This document shows positions 23,605 to 35,977 of a stretch of 64,000 nt of DNA, in pieces; within the stretch, counting starts at the first letter, position 1; each line of letters starts with the position of its first letter. A program made the translations under genes and the position numbers. Below the pieces are notes generated by a model. That model worked only from the letters and a program-made list of their open reading frames with translations. It was not told where the DNA came from and did not search any database. The DNA is taken from the NCBI GenBank assembly GCA_004802725.1, contig SGPM01000121.1, positions 618 to 64,617 of the forward strand, given 5' to 3'. The stretch comes from Antrodiella citrinella. Taxonomy: Eukaryota > Basidiomycota > Agaricomycetes > Polyporales > Steccherinaceae.

Positions 23605-26097
23605 TCACAGCAACAGCCACTCAGCAAGCAATAGCGGGAAGTTTGGAGTGCCCAAACCCGTCACAGGATCCCAACCCGGAGCGGTGGCAAAACCATTTGT
23701 GTTACAGCCAGGATTTGTCCCTGTAGTGATATCATTGAACGCATGGCTGAATTTTTCCGAGTAAATCTTGCATTCCAAAGTCAGCGAGCTGCATGGTGGT
23801 CGGATAACACATCTGGACTTACCGTGGGGTTGATGAAACCGATGGGAGATTTCCCAATGGCGAGTCGTGCATCGTTGATAGCGGTCAATATCGCGCCCGT
23901 GACGGGGGTAGAAGCTGAAGTTCCGAAGACGGAACTAAACTCGCCATTAATGGCGACCACATAGTTGGCTCTGTGAATCGCAGGTGAGTGTTCGATTATC
24001 AAGGCATGACAAGACGTCGAAAGCATACCCATTTGCAGAGATATCGGGGAAAGCACGAGATTTTCCTGTAGAATTGAAGATGTTTAATGCATAAGGAGGT
24101 GGGTATTTTGTGAGGTAGTTCGTGACGGCGGCTTCCTGGTATGAAGGCAAAGCGAAGTAGTTGCTGAAGCCACCGCCGGAGAAGATAACCTGCTCGCACG
24201 CGCTCTCGGGGTCTGTCACCTAAGAAAAAATAGAAGGATAGTTCAGTTAACGAGGTTGTATTCAACTTGTGGAGAAATTGTTACTTTTGCTCCGGGATTG
24301 ACTTGAGTTGCGCCCTATTCAAGACACCGTGAGTCATCGATATATAGATATCAAGAGGATGTGAACGTACAACGCTTGTGACGAAGGGACAGCTACCAGG
24401 GAATGAAGGGTTGAAGCCGCTCGCACCGACAGCTTGAGAGCCATCCGGGTTTAGGCAGACACCCGAGTTCCCGGCAACGCCGTTATCGCCAGAAGAATAA
24501 AGTACAGTAACACCCATGATTCCAAGCTATGATACGACCGTCAACTGCAAGAAAAGAACGAACCCTACGGAAGACGTACTTTGGCATACTCAGCGCACTG
24601 TCTTGCGGTATAAGCAGGCGTCAGGTCAGCTTCATTGTAACCGTATGATGTCGATATGATGTGAGCAGGCTTGACTGTTCCGCACGATGCTGGGCCTGAC
24701 GATCAAGGTGAGCACGGGTAGAAGATTCGACAAGATGATTTGATATGGCACCTGTATAGCCTCCCGGAAGAATATCGGGGTAAATACCGTCCTGTGAGGG
24801 GTCGTCGCCATCCTCGAATGTACAATATGTACCGTCCAAGGCGTCCAAGAGATTGTTGAATGAGGCACCTGATACGAACAATGAGTTGAACAATATGCAT
24901 TCAACAGAAGTGTTAAGTTACCTTCGACGAGGTCCCCAACCTGATACAAGGTGACGTTCTGTTTGGGACCGACTAAGGCCATTCCGAACTGCAGATCCAA
25001 GTTGGATTCTCCGTTGAAACCGAAGCTAGTCGCAACATCTTGGACAACACCTATACTTGACCAGCGTTCATGAGTAATGGGAAGGTTACGATAACGAAGC
25101 TGACGAACCGCCGTCAATGGACACCAACCCTGGTCGCTGACCAACCTGACTCTTGGAGAAATTTGTGAAGAACATATCCATGTCGGACGGGACATACGCC
25201 TGAGGTGTATACTCAACTGTAATCCATCTACCTTTCAGTGAGATACTCATCGACAATCTGGAAGAACTGACCTATCCCAAAGCTGTTTTTGTCCGTGGCG
25301 AGAGGATAATAAACGAAGTCATACAGTGCGCGGATGCAGTTGGGGGTAATGAACTGGTCACATTGAGAAAGCTCTTGCAGAATGCCCTGCATTGCGTGCA
25401 TCAGATGACACACATAAATAACAAGCGTAAAACTCACGTTCACTCGACCAGTGGTCTTGGGAGTGACGACACCGGATCCAGGCTGTCCAATGCTTTTCGC
25501 GGTGCCAGGCTTGACCTGCGACTCACGCTTCTCAACCGGCTCAGCAGGGCCTCTCTTGAGCTTGACGTCGAAATGAAGAGTCGGAGTCACCAAGTCGACA
25601 TGTTTGGAGACATGTTCCGGAAGATGATATCCGGAGCGGCATGCAAGATGTTCCGTACCAGTGGACTCGTGCTCGTACACGGAGTACTCAGTCTTGAGGA
25701 GCGATTCGGCCTCCTTCACGGAGACCTTGGCCTCGAGCCAACCTCCGGTTTTGCTGAGGGTGACCCGAGACGCGTCAATGCCTTCAGATGCCAACCACTG
25801 CCGAACAGTGTCGACCGAATCCTTAGACGGGCGGAATGTCTGCGCGATTTTGGCGGGGCTCCAGTGGTGTCCGTAGTTAGGGGACTCCGGATGCGAGACG
25901 TCGAGTAGGTGCTCCTCGATTTGATCCAAGTTGGGCTGCACGAGACCTATGCGAAGAGGGAGGACAGTTGTGAGAGGGGCTCGACGCGCAGCTCTCCATC
26001 CACTTGGGATATCTCGACGATGTTCGTGGCGGACGTGTGGCGAGATAGTCACGGAGGACACCGCGGCGACCAGAGACAGAATGAGAACGAGGAACAT
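23605..26097 (-). CDS. Sedolisin (S53) secreted serine-carboxyl protease
   Basis: An acid protease of the tripeptidyl-peptidase/sedolisin family. A signal peptide (MFLVLILSLVAAVSSV) leads into a pro-domain with HLLDVSHPESPNYGHHW and WLASEGIDASRVTLSKTGGW near 25780-25920. The catalytic Glu and Asp lie in GESNLDLQFGMAL near 24990-25010, the oxyanion Asp in LYSSGDNGVAG near 24470-24500, and the nucleophile in FGTSASTPV near 23905-23930. The C-terminus has the metal-site pattern AFNDITTGTNPGC and GWDPVTGLGTPNF. About a dozen introns separate the exons. I prefer the ATG at 26097 to the in-frame ATG at 26124, because a TATA-like box lies only 13-19 bases upstream of the latter. The protein is secreted and self-activated at low pH, probably for extracellular protein digestion. 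Confidence 0.9.
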
Positions 26098-26136
26098 CTT
26101 GGTAGATGCTGATTTCAGACCCATCGCGACTGCACA

Positions 26137-26143
26137 TTTTATA
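26137..26143 (-). promoter_or_regulatory. TATA-like box of the S53 protease gene
   Basis: TATAAAA on the reverse strand, 40-46 bases upstream of the ATG at 26097. That spacing is too short for a transcript that includes the ATG at 26124, which supports the inner start. Confidence 0.5.
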
Positions 26144-27266
26144 TCATTCACTCTAGGTCGAGCAACGAGGAAGTCTGATCGTGGCCCCCGATGGTGATAC
26201 TTCTAATCTCGCATATAGCCAAAGGTAGCGATATCACTCCTTATCTTGTTCTTGCGAAGTCCTGGTGTGCATCGTCTGTTAGCCGATTCAACACAGAGTA
26301 TTGTAACTTTGACGAATAGGTGGCATCACCATGCTATGGTGAAGAGATCGAGTTCGGTGGCGTGACGTGATGCACACTTGTTGCTCGCGTGCGGGTACCA
26401 TTTAAGTGAGATACGCCACCTGATGAGTACCACATCAGCATCGTTGTCGGCCATCAGAGCAGAACATCCTTACGGAGGAGTGCTTGGACTTTTCGAAGCG
26501 TGCGTTGTAACCGTCGCCACGCGTCTCAGCTACATATGCTTCTCGCGATCATGTGGGCAAGAGAGCCTCGCAAGGCTATAGTAACAAGCGGTCCTACTTA
26601 TGTGCTTCATATGGCAAGGGGCAGTACGTCGAGCGATTCACTGGTGGTTGTCAAATACGCTGGTATTCTTCAGTCAACTGAGGTGGTTGTCCGCGACCTC
26701 CAAACGCCTCGGACCAGGTAATACGACGGCAAGAAGCTGCCAAAAAGATCAGATATTTCTCAGCGAGTCAAAGGCTCACACAATAAGACAACGAATTGCT
26801 CTGTAAAGTCGCGAAGGTCGCAGTCGAGACATGCACAATCGAAAGTGTCCCTTTGCTACTCACGCGAGCACTTCCCGAGTCCCGACAGTGCCGACACCGA
26901 CGATAGAAGGCTGAAGAAACCGCACCGCTGGCCACAGTCTAAGTACTCCCGATCACAGTGATCAATGATTGTCGGCAACCGCCGACTACAGTCTGCATCA
27001 GACTGCATGAGCGCTGAGCCTGCGTGAACACGGCGGTCAAATTGCACATATGTTCGTGGACCTACAATGTGGCGGTACTCAGCCGACGATGAAGCCCATT
27101 CGACCTGTGCTCAACACCGCTCTCGAGAATCGCTATATATTACCTCGGAGTACTGATTCCCAGCACTTAGACGCACCCTGCGGGAAGGCTGTCTAACAAG
27201 GTTGTCACCTCGCTGATAATGCGACTCACCTTCTTGGCGCGTCCCCCTCCCCTTCCGCTTACCATC
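26144..27266. other. Divergent intergenic region between the S53 protease and the DM9 membrane gene
   Basis: About 1.1 kb with no coding frame I can support; it should hold the promoters of both flanking genes. ATATATTACC near 27134-27143 is a possible TATA element for the downstream gene. Confidence 0.5.
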
Positions 27267-29582
27267 ATGGCCGTCGACGACTCAGACGAAACCCTTTCCA
27301 CGGATGCTGGGCAGTCACCAACTTCCCCGCAACCTGGTCCCTTGCAAGTTGAGGCAAATGAGGCGTCTCAATCAGACGCAACGGCCCTAGCTAACTTGCC
27401 AACGCCTCAGCCTGTTACAGAGGCGAATACGACGAAAGCCCCTCCGGAGCCTCCAACATATGTTGCCTATCCGCATGTCATTCGTCTCGTTCACCCCATC
27501 AACGAGATCCCTCCTTCAGTGCGTTATCAGGAGCTTCGCACATTGAATACACTGCGTTATATTCTCAGACGCAGGAAGAAGTCTATGGTATGTAGTTTTC
27601 GTCCTTGCATTACTATCTCGTTATGACAACGCGTTGTTTTAGCCCACGACGCTTTGGCAGAAGCTCTTGCGATGGTACATTTATCCTTGTGCCTATCGCC
27701 TCGGCACCGTTTGCTGTCTCTTTCTGTCTGAGATATACAATGTGAGGGATTGATACACTTGCGATACTATCGAGTCTGAACAGGGACTACGTTAGGAACG
27801 ACACAGGAAGTTGAGCTATGCTGTCATGGAACCCGATACTTGGCCTATCATGTTCACGGATAAACTGGCACGATCCCGGTCTCTCATCGCATGGCAGGCC
27901 CATGTCCAGACTCTCGTGCAGGAATGGACCAATACTAATCTGATCGTACGTACTGAAAAGCCATGACCTCGTCTTTGATTCTGGACGATGAAACTCATGA
28001 ACTGCAATAGACTGCTCTTATCCTCTCGGCTGCAGTGAGCGCGTTCGCAATACCTGGCATTAGTGATGTCGGGCGATATGCCCTGATATTCTCCCTCATC
28101 TCGAGTATGGCATCTCTCGCCCAAGCAACATACCATTCTTCGTATTACAACTCGATGCTACAAGATCAGCACTATGCCGTACTTCAGTTGGTCGGTGTTT
28201 TTGTATTCAATGAAAGGCTTATTATACTAACACTTGTGACCCGCAGCGCTGCTACCTGTCATGTTACCGTCCCATTACCAACTTCCTCTTGTGCCAACCA
28301 ATGGTAAACTTGATCTTTTCCATGGCCGGTTTCTCGGTGGCTATCATTTCCCTTCTCTGGCCCGCTCCCCAGAATGCCACCTCCGATGCCGTCTGGATAT
28401 CCACGACCGCCGCCAAGGCAATATTCCCTCTGATCTACGCCGCGCAACTAGGGATGATCGGTATCTCGTACAAGTGGAATCGCAGCTTGTTCTTTACCGT
28501 AAACGAGCTGCTTGGCGGAGAGGAGAGTCGAAAAGCGAAGCTGTGGGAGATGGAGGAACGAAGGGGTGAAGAGGTGTTGGCAAAGACGAGGAAAGATCAG
28601 GAATCTGCGTTGGACGTCCCTGTCATCAGCCGAATGGTGCGTTAATGCTCACGACCGTACGGTATCAAAACATCAACTGAACCCTCATTAGATGAGTCCT
28701 ATTGATCAGAAGCTATCGGTAACGCGAATCAAGCTGCTGCTGTCCTTGTGATATATTCTCACATTTTGTACACAGGCTGCAGCACGGAAAAGCAAGGATA
28801 CAGGCGGTCCTCCGACGCAATGGACAGCAGGCTCGATGTTCAATATTCCATCCGGTGCAGTGCCCCTTGGATTCCAACCATCTATACCTGATCAATTATA
28901 CATCGGGCGAGCCTCGTATGGGGTGCGTAAGATTTGTAAAACTCTTGATAAGTTTGTAGTGTTTGATCTCCCGCTATGCAGGGACGTATACACTTTGGGA
29001 AGATCAGCCAAAATCTGGGTGAGTCACTCAAGCTAGTAGCTGGATCGCTCGGATTCAACTCAATATCCTTGTATCGATAGGTGGTGCAAACATCGCTTGC
29101 GATGGTAAAGAGGTCAGTAAAATGTCACAATGCTTATACTGTAATTTTGCACTCAGTCTGACGTACATCGGACAGCTTGACTGGGTCATTGATTACGACG
29201 TCCTCTGTGGTGTCATGGAGAGCTTCCTCTGGCTCAAAATCCATGAGCTTGATGTTTTCCGCGGCGAACCTTTGGCGCACGCTCCAGAATACACATATGT
29301 CAGCTCCCCGCGAGGACCTGCTGGACGACGTGTCTATGCTGCTGCCGTGGACATCAACGTGAGTCCGACGACCACTTCCTCCAAAATACTCTTGTGATCT
29401 GATTCTCTAACGTTTTGTTGTCTTTTCAGGGAGAACGGCAACTTGGTGAGGTTGTCGAAGGCAGTGGTTTTGCGAGTATACCATATGGAGGACGAGAAAC
29501 GCGTGTGCAGGAGTTCTTCGTGCTGTTGGTGAAGAAGTCGAGTCTGTTGGGTCCAATCGATGACGAAGAGAAGAATATTTAA
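27267..29582 (+). CDS. Multi-pass membrane protein with C-terminal DM9 repeats
   Basis: The N-terminal part is acidic and Pro-rich. Hydrophobic segments follow: ALILSAAVSAFAI with ALIFSLISSMASLA near 28015-28125, LIFSMAGFSVAIISLLW near 28309-28360, and IFPLIYAAQLGMIGISY near 28422-28472. A charged segment (EMEERRGEEVLAKTRKDQES) follows. The C-terminal part is a DM9 (DUF3421) pair: LYIGRASYGGRIHFGKIS, GANIACDGKE and DYDVLCGV, then VYAAAVDINGERQLGEVVEG, IPYGGRE and EFFVLL. The parts join through a 55-nt in-phase intron (28637-28691) with normal borders; the alternative is two genes, the second starting at 28692 only about 47 bases after the first stop. DM9 proteins elsewhere bind mannose or sense pathogens. 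The ATG at 27267 has a better context than that at 27219. Confidence 0.65.
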
Positions 29583-29919
29583 GATGTACTAACGAAAGGG
29601 GATAGGATTGTTGTTTACTATAGCAGCATTCTGTACGGTACTCACTATGTATACCACGGATACGAATGTATAACGAACTGTATGAGCATAGGCTTTCGCA
29701 GAATTAAATAATGTCATTGCATGTCGCCGTCGATCAGCATCTTATCTTATCTTTTCAAATTGCCAGTGTAAGGACTAAGCTGTAAGTCAGTCGAGTCATT
29801 CAGTGGTCTTTTAGACCCTCAGGCCTCAACATTAACCTCCTTGTACGAACTTCGTCTCATCATGATATACACATGCAGCCAAGTAGCTTATACCATTAAT
29901 AACAGGTGGCAAGATCGTA
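29583..29919 (+). other. Short intergenic region upstream of DUS3
   Basis: About 340 bases between co-oriented genes, AT-richer than its flanks. No coding frame is supported; it presumably carries the 3' end of the DM9 gene and the DUS3 promoter. Confidence 0.5.
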
Positions 29920-32671
29920 ATGACCGGTTATCCTGCTGGCACAGCGCCGATCAAGTCTGAGTACGAGAACGTCTCTTAGCTATTACCGAAATCACTATTC
30001 ACAACGCGCATATTCCGCAGATACCTGCTCTCTAATTCCGTTCGAGATGCTCCCGACGACGATGCTGCAGAAGGCAGTACCAGTCATGTTTCTGGCAACC
30101 GCAATGACGATCGTGACAGTGCCGAAGACCCACGGAGCGGACCTCATCGCCGAAAACCTACACGGGAAGAGAAGAAGAGTCGGAAGGGACAGAACAAGGG
30201 ACGGAGATTCCAGAAAGTGAGAGACGAGGTGGAGTTGTGTTGGAAGATCGCAACCGGGAAGGAGTGTGAATTCGGCGCAGAGTGCGTTACCTTCTCTGCA
30301 TTTCGTTCAAAGTCACAAACGTACGCTCCCTTTGATTTTTTTAAATCTTCACTAGGTGCCGGAACACGCATGACATCCAGGCATACCTTGCTGTCAAGAC
30401 CAGGGACATTTACTTCCCCCCTGTGGAACTCATCACGGACGAGCCTCCGTTTGTGAAGCCCAGTGAAGATGCGATCATGGTAGACGAGAGCAGTCCCTCC
30501 ATCGACCCGACTACCAGATGTCCCGTTCATACGGTTCGTGGCGAATGCAAGACCGGCCTTAAGTGTCGTTTCCTCGGTGCGCACGTCCGCAAGACCGATA
30601 CGGGCTCGTACGAGATGACGGTGGACGAAGAGAGGCAGGCTCTTTCAGCTGTTACCGAGGCTGAATTGAACTTCGTTGGGGCTGATACCTTAAAGAAGCT
30701 GCGGTCGAAAAAGGTGAGTTGTCATACCTTTCAAACGCAACAATTCGATTTATGAGCGACTCAGTATCCATATCCTATTTCAGATGCGTATTTGAAACGA
30801 CTCCAAGTTGAAGGGGATGCGCAAAACGCCCAGAAGCCTTCTACAGCACCGGAAGTTGTTGTTGTATCCGAACCCACGCAGGGCGGCACTGTGGTCCAGA
30901 CTAACGAGACTGTCGTGGATCTTGCACCATCTGCCTCCGCACCCAAAGATACAGGAACTACCGACGCTCAGATTGACACGCCTGACGTTCCTATGCGTCC
31001 CGCTGAGAAGAAGCGCTTGCATTGGAGCGGCAAAACATGTAAGTTGTCACCTTCGTCTCGAGTGCCTGAGACAGAGGACTTACCTGTATGCACAGACCTG
31101 GCCCCTCTGACCACTGTTGGGAATCTGGTCAGTTGAATAGATGACGTATCTGCACGTTTTTGCTTACGCCGAGTCGACGATACAGCCATTCCGACGTTTG
31201 TGCGTTGATTACGGTGCCGATATCACTTGTGGCGAAAGTAGGTAGCTCCATTCTGTATCCTGTATACGTCTTACGTCAATCCTGCAGTGGGTCTCGCGAA
31301 TTCTTTCTTGGGGGGCTCAAAAGAAGAATGGTCGCTAGTCAGGCGCCACCCTTCGGAGAAGATCTTTGGTATTCAAGTGGCAGGCAGCAGGCCTTCTTTG
31401 CTTGTTCCGACTGCCGAAGTCATAGCGAAGGAACTTGCAGGCAATCTCGACTTCGTGGACATCAACTGTGGTTGTCCCATTGACTTGGTGTTCAAGACCG
31501 GTAGTGGATCGGCTCGTGAGTCGGCTTTCCTTTTTGCCTTGTGCGAATATCTTACGAACCCTTTTGATTAGTGCTGGACTCTGCTGGAAAACTCGGTAAA
31601 ATTCTTGTTGGGATGAACAAAGCGTTGGGAGAGATACCGGTCACCGTCAAACTGCGCTCAGGTGTCAAGGACGGTCGCAACAACGCTCACAAACTCATGC
31701 CCCGATTGGGTTGCGAGTGGAACGCTGCAGCTTTGACAGTAAGCTAAGATCCATGATGCACACAACACACCGCTAACCTCATCCCGATTACTTAGCTGCA
31801 TGGTCGCACACGGCAACAACGGTACTCCAAATTAGCTGACTGGGACTACGTGAAAGCATGCGTAGACGCCGTTCGTGCTCGAGAAGCAGAAGAAGACTGT
31901 GCGTTGATTATTGTCAGGTCATCCTTGTCTCAACATCTCAGCTTACTGATACCTTTTCAATGACGATCAGTGCATCCCATTCCGATCTTCGGTGGCGGCG
32001 ACGTGTTCTCTTCCGAAGATTACTGGGAGAAGGTCGACAGCAGCGGCGTAGATGGTGTGATGATCGGCAGAGGCGCGCTCATCAAGCCCTGGGTGTTCAC
32101 AGAAGTCAAGGAGAGGCGCGAATGGGATATCAGTGCCAGAGAACGGTTAGAGCTTATTAGAAAAGTGCGTCGACGATGCTTGTTCGGGCGCGAGATCCGC
32201 TAACCTGATTGTTTACCTACCTCTCAGTATGCTGAATACGGTCTGAAGTAGGCTTTCACGACGATCGCTGCACCCTTGAACCATCTCTGACTAACGATCT
32301 GAATTCCAGTCACTTTGGATCCGATACTCCGGGAGTCAACACCACCCGCCGGTATTTCTGCGAGGCATTGTCTTTCCAATACCGCTACATACCCATTGGG
32401 CTACTCGAACACCTTCCACCTCGCATCAATGACCGCGCGCCTGGGTTCAAAGGGCGGAGTGAACTCGGTATGTCTGTTTTTATATACCCTCTCAATCTCA
32501 ACACAGCCAGGCTGACATTCATCTTTTTCTGCAGAAACACTCCTGGGAAGTGGGAATAGCCAAGATTGGGTCAAGATCTCCGAGATGTTCCTTGGTCCTG
32601 CGCCCGAAGGATGGACATTTACGCCCAAACACAAAAGCAACGCGTACGGTTCTGAGGAGAGCCAAGGGTAA
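29920..32671 (+). CDS. DUS3: tRNA-dihydrouridine(47) synthase
   Basis: A flavoenzyme that reduces uridine 47 in tRNA variable loops. The first exon ([14 protein letters not shown]) splices at an intron near 29959-30021 to YLLSNSVRD. Two CCCH zinc fingers, typical of Dus3, follow: [16 protein letters not shown]...TH near 30239-30370 and [22 protein letters not shown] near 30520-30587. The TIM-barrel domain begins at [17 protein letters not shown] and contains ADITCGEMG, the active-site Cys in [12 protein letters not shown] near 31460-31490, and then [36 protein letters not shown] and [13 protein letters not shown]. The stop at 32669-32671 follows AYGSEESQG. About ten introns of 50-65 nt are needed and no frame break is seen. 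Expected in nucleus and cytoplasm. Confidence 0.92.
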
Positions 32672-32892
32672 CCGCTCAACGTTGTATCAGTATAAGAGAA
32701 AGTACAGGATGAGCTCTATGTTGTACAGAAGTACAAAAACAGAATTTGTTGTATGTACTCAGTGTCTGTATCAGTCAGTCATGATCAATAGAGAGGCATG
32801 AGACTCATTGGAGCCAACGACACCTGAGAAATCTGTCCAAAGAAATACAACATGGCAAATGATCAATAAGCTATTACATACTACTTCGATGC

Positions 32893-35564
32893 TTAGTCGT
32901 CGAGGTCCATAGATTCCAGCCTTGGGCTCGCCGACGGTTCCGCGATCGAAGACGACAGCGACGGCACCTGCGAGATGGGGAAAGCGGGTGTAGACGGAGG
33001 TGAGTTTGGGTCAAACGTCTTCGCTTGAATTTCAGGTGGCAGTGAGCTTAGGAAGCTGATGTTGTTGTGCTTGACCGAGTCCTGCACACGGGTTTGAGCT
33101 CAGCATCACTTTTGTTTGCATTATTAAAAGAGAGACATACTTTGACTCCATCGGGGTAAGGCGCACGCGCGTTCTCTTCTTCCGCAGACATAGCATGGCT
33201 GTACAACATCAAGAAAGGGCCTGCGTTCAGGTGCAAGCCTACTGGATCGGTGAACACGGTCTCCTCGGATACCTTCGTTCGTATGTCAAATCAGTCTTGC
33301 TTTTGCAGCAGATAAGATGACCGGAAGAACTCACCTGTGTGACCTTATAATCGACAGTCTTCCACCAGACGTCCCGTTGTTTGACATACGAGTAGATATG
33401 ATTCCGACCGTACAATCCATCATGTACGAGGACAACCCGAAGATCATACTGGCCCACCAGCAGTCAGAACAATTCGGTGGAGCGAAAGCGAAATCAGGAG
33501 CGTACTCTATGTTTTTGCAGCTCAGGACAGTCGTACGCAGAAGCAGCTTTGACTTGATGCTTAGCGATCGTCAAGTCGATGGCTATATATAAGATCAGAA
33601 CAGCTATTGGAGTACAATAAGAGTGGACATACTCTGGAGCTCGTTCTCAACTTTTGTGAGGATTTTGCGGAGTTTGAGAGCGGAGTCGCGCAACAGGTCT
33701 TTGCGTATGTCATCGTCTATGTCTTCAGCGATGTTCTCGTAGTAGTGCACCGCTGAGCGCAGATCTGCAAAGACGTCTCTATTCTACACGTGAAACAGAT
33801 GAATATGCATAGCGAGTTTGAGCCATGTATGAGAACTCACGTTGTGTGTTGTCAATGCATCCTTCCTCTTCTTCAGCACATCGATCTCTGCGAAGAGCTC
33901 GTTCCGCATGTTCTTCCTTTCCGCCGCAAGCGTTGCATTCTCCTTCAAAAACTGATCCAGGTACACGAACTTCGGGAACCTGAACGTCGTCCGGTCGTTC
34001 TTCCCGCCGGTGCTCACGTGCGTCCGATGCAATTGAAACGCAACGACCTCGGACGGCTCGAAAATGACCTGCTCCCTGCCATATTTGGGACTTCCAGGAG
34101 ACAGTTCGAGGGCGAGACACGAGAGGAGGTCGTTTGCGTCTGGCGTGCCTGGAACGGAAACGCGGACGATGGACATGTCGTATCGACTGTCGAACGGCCC
34201 TGTGATGCCTGCAGAATCACTGAAGCCATATCGGAAATGAAACAGTCTGCGGAGATGTAAGAACAGCACGGCACGAGGAGAGAGACGTGAAGATCCGACC
34301 TTGGCCACTCCCTCGACGAATCAGTAGCACTATTTCTATTCAGGACAGCCTCTACGGTCCATGAGAGCTTGCTGTAGAACTCTGTTGTCTCCCATCAGTT
34401 CGTTGCAACACATCTCATGATTTCAACGACTTACGGAATGCTACATCCCCCGGCGACTCTGCAGGGTTCTTCCATGGCTCTGCGACAAAGGCCTCCAACG
34501 CCTCGTCGACGCTCAGTTCAGTCGTCCGTGCGAGATCCATGTTCGCGAACGCCTCCAGTAGAGTCCATAACAGATGGTCTGTTGGTGCATTGCTTTGTTA
34601 TCCTGCCTGCACGGATGACAGACGCAACTCACCTGGGCCGCTTCGTGGAGGATGTGTGTTGATTTCTGTTTCAAATTCATCCACTCCTTCGGGTACCGGT
34701 ACCCATCGTGCGATAGCATGCTTCACTTGTGGCACGAAAAACAATCCGTGAATGATGAGGCCAGCGTACGCGAACACGGGCTGCGTGGGTCGCAGAGAAA
34801 CGGGACTGGGTGGCAAGGATGATTACAAGTTCATGAGCGAAAATAGAAGGCAACGCACGCGTCCCCTGTTCTCACTCGCTCCTCCACTGGCACGTCCTCG
34901 AAGGTATCCAACATCTCATAAGTCAAACTAGCTTCAATGGCGCGGTTGAGATGCTGTTCTTCCTGCGAGAGGCCTGCAGCCGCTGATGTATTCACCTCCA
35001 CCTGGGAGACAGCAGATGGATGAATACAACATGAATATATTGAGAATACCTGAGTACTGTACATTGGAAGGGACTACAGCCCAGCTGGGATCTGGGGCTC
35101 TATCGCTAGGTCCGAATGTCGGTTGATCCCGTAAGGACAACTCCAAAGCTCGCGACAGTGCATCTTCACCGTCTCCGGTGAGGTCAATGACAGGAGGACT
35201 CCCTCTTTCGGGTTTAGATGCTGCACTCATCTGTTCAGAGTCTACGGATTTCAAGGGAGACGATATCACTCACGCGGAGGGGTCCGTGGAACAATTTGCT
35301 CTGCCTCAAAGATCATCAGCTGAGAGCAGTCACCGATGCAAGTCAAGCTACTCAACCCTCTGCACCATTCTCCTCGAGCATCACTCCCACCGCCTTGTCA
35401 AGGTCACCGCCGCACCGGCGAAGAATTCGGAGAGCAGCATCATAGCTGCCGTTGTGTTCCATCACGCTCAGTAGCATGCCGACATCGGTGTTCTCTTGTG
35501 CTGTCGGAGGGGCTGGAGTGAACTTGCTGCTGAAGCTGCCCTCAGCTGGGTCTGTGACGGCCAT
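32893..35564 (-). CDS. USP25/28-like protein with UBA-like and UIM motifs, no visible Cys box
   Basis: The N-terminus has a UBA-like segment (MLLSVMEHNGSYDAALRILR near 35417-35476) and two ubiquitin-interacting motifs, EDALSRALELSLRD near 35120-35160 and EQHLNRAIEASLTY near 34920-34960. The rest is a USP domain of USP25/28 type: FVPQVKHAIARW near 34690-34740, VVAFQLHRTHV near 34010-34050, FPKFVYLDQFL near 33950-33985, a coiled-coil insert (AERKNMRNELFAEI), and the His box YDLRVVLVHDG with GRNHIYSYV near 33360-33430, closing with DPVGLHLNAGPF. The catalytic motif G-N-T-C-[WY] that should precede the FVPQ helix is absent; that position reads QPVFAYAGLIIHGLF. It probably binds ubiquitin without cleaving it. 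Similar Cys-less proteins seem familiar from other fungi, but I cannot confirm that here. Confidence 0.75.
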
Positions 35565-35977
35565 TTTGTAATTGGGAAATGAACGATATTTCAGAGTACT
35601 CTGAGTAGCGACCGCGAAAAAACTGTGAGAGTATCCTGGAGTATTGCAACTGCTCTAACTTGACAGGAAGATGTTGGGAAGAAGAAAATGAGTGAGAGAC
35701 ACAGAGAGAGTACTACATACATACATACGCAGACCCATATCATTGACGCCGATAATCCCACGTGGATAGAGGTTAAAGATCAAGATCTCCGTTTGATCTC
35801 CGTTCTATCGATATCATCAAGGCGACGGACTCTTTGGACTCTCTACAGTTGTCTCTACATACTAGGTGTCGTGATTCCAGTTGTGGGTCCGCACTGCAGG
35901 CGTCACAGCGTTCAGAGTTCAACTCAGATTTCAGATTGCTCGTAATCTCAAAAATCGTACATAAATGACGAGTCGTT
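35565..35977 (-). other. Intergenic region between the USP-like gene and hydrolase copy 2
   Basis: About 410 bases. It includes the short repeat (cata)3 at 35713-35724. It should hold the USP-like gene promoter and the 3' end of hydrolase copy 2; no gene is seen. Confidence 0.5.

Noticed and set aside
25363..25908. Long plus-strand frame (181 codons)
   Set aside because: It is antisense to the pro-domain of the S53 protease, where codon bias keeps the opposite strand open. It has no motif of its own.
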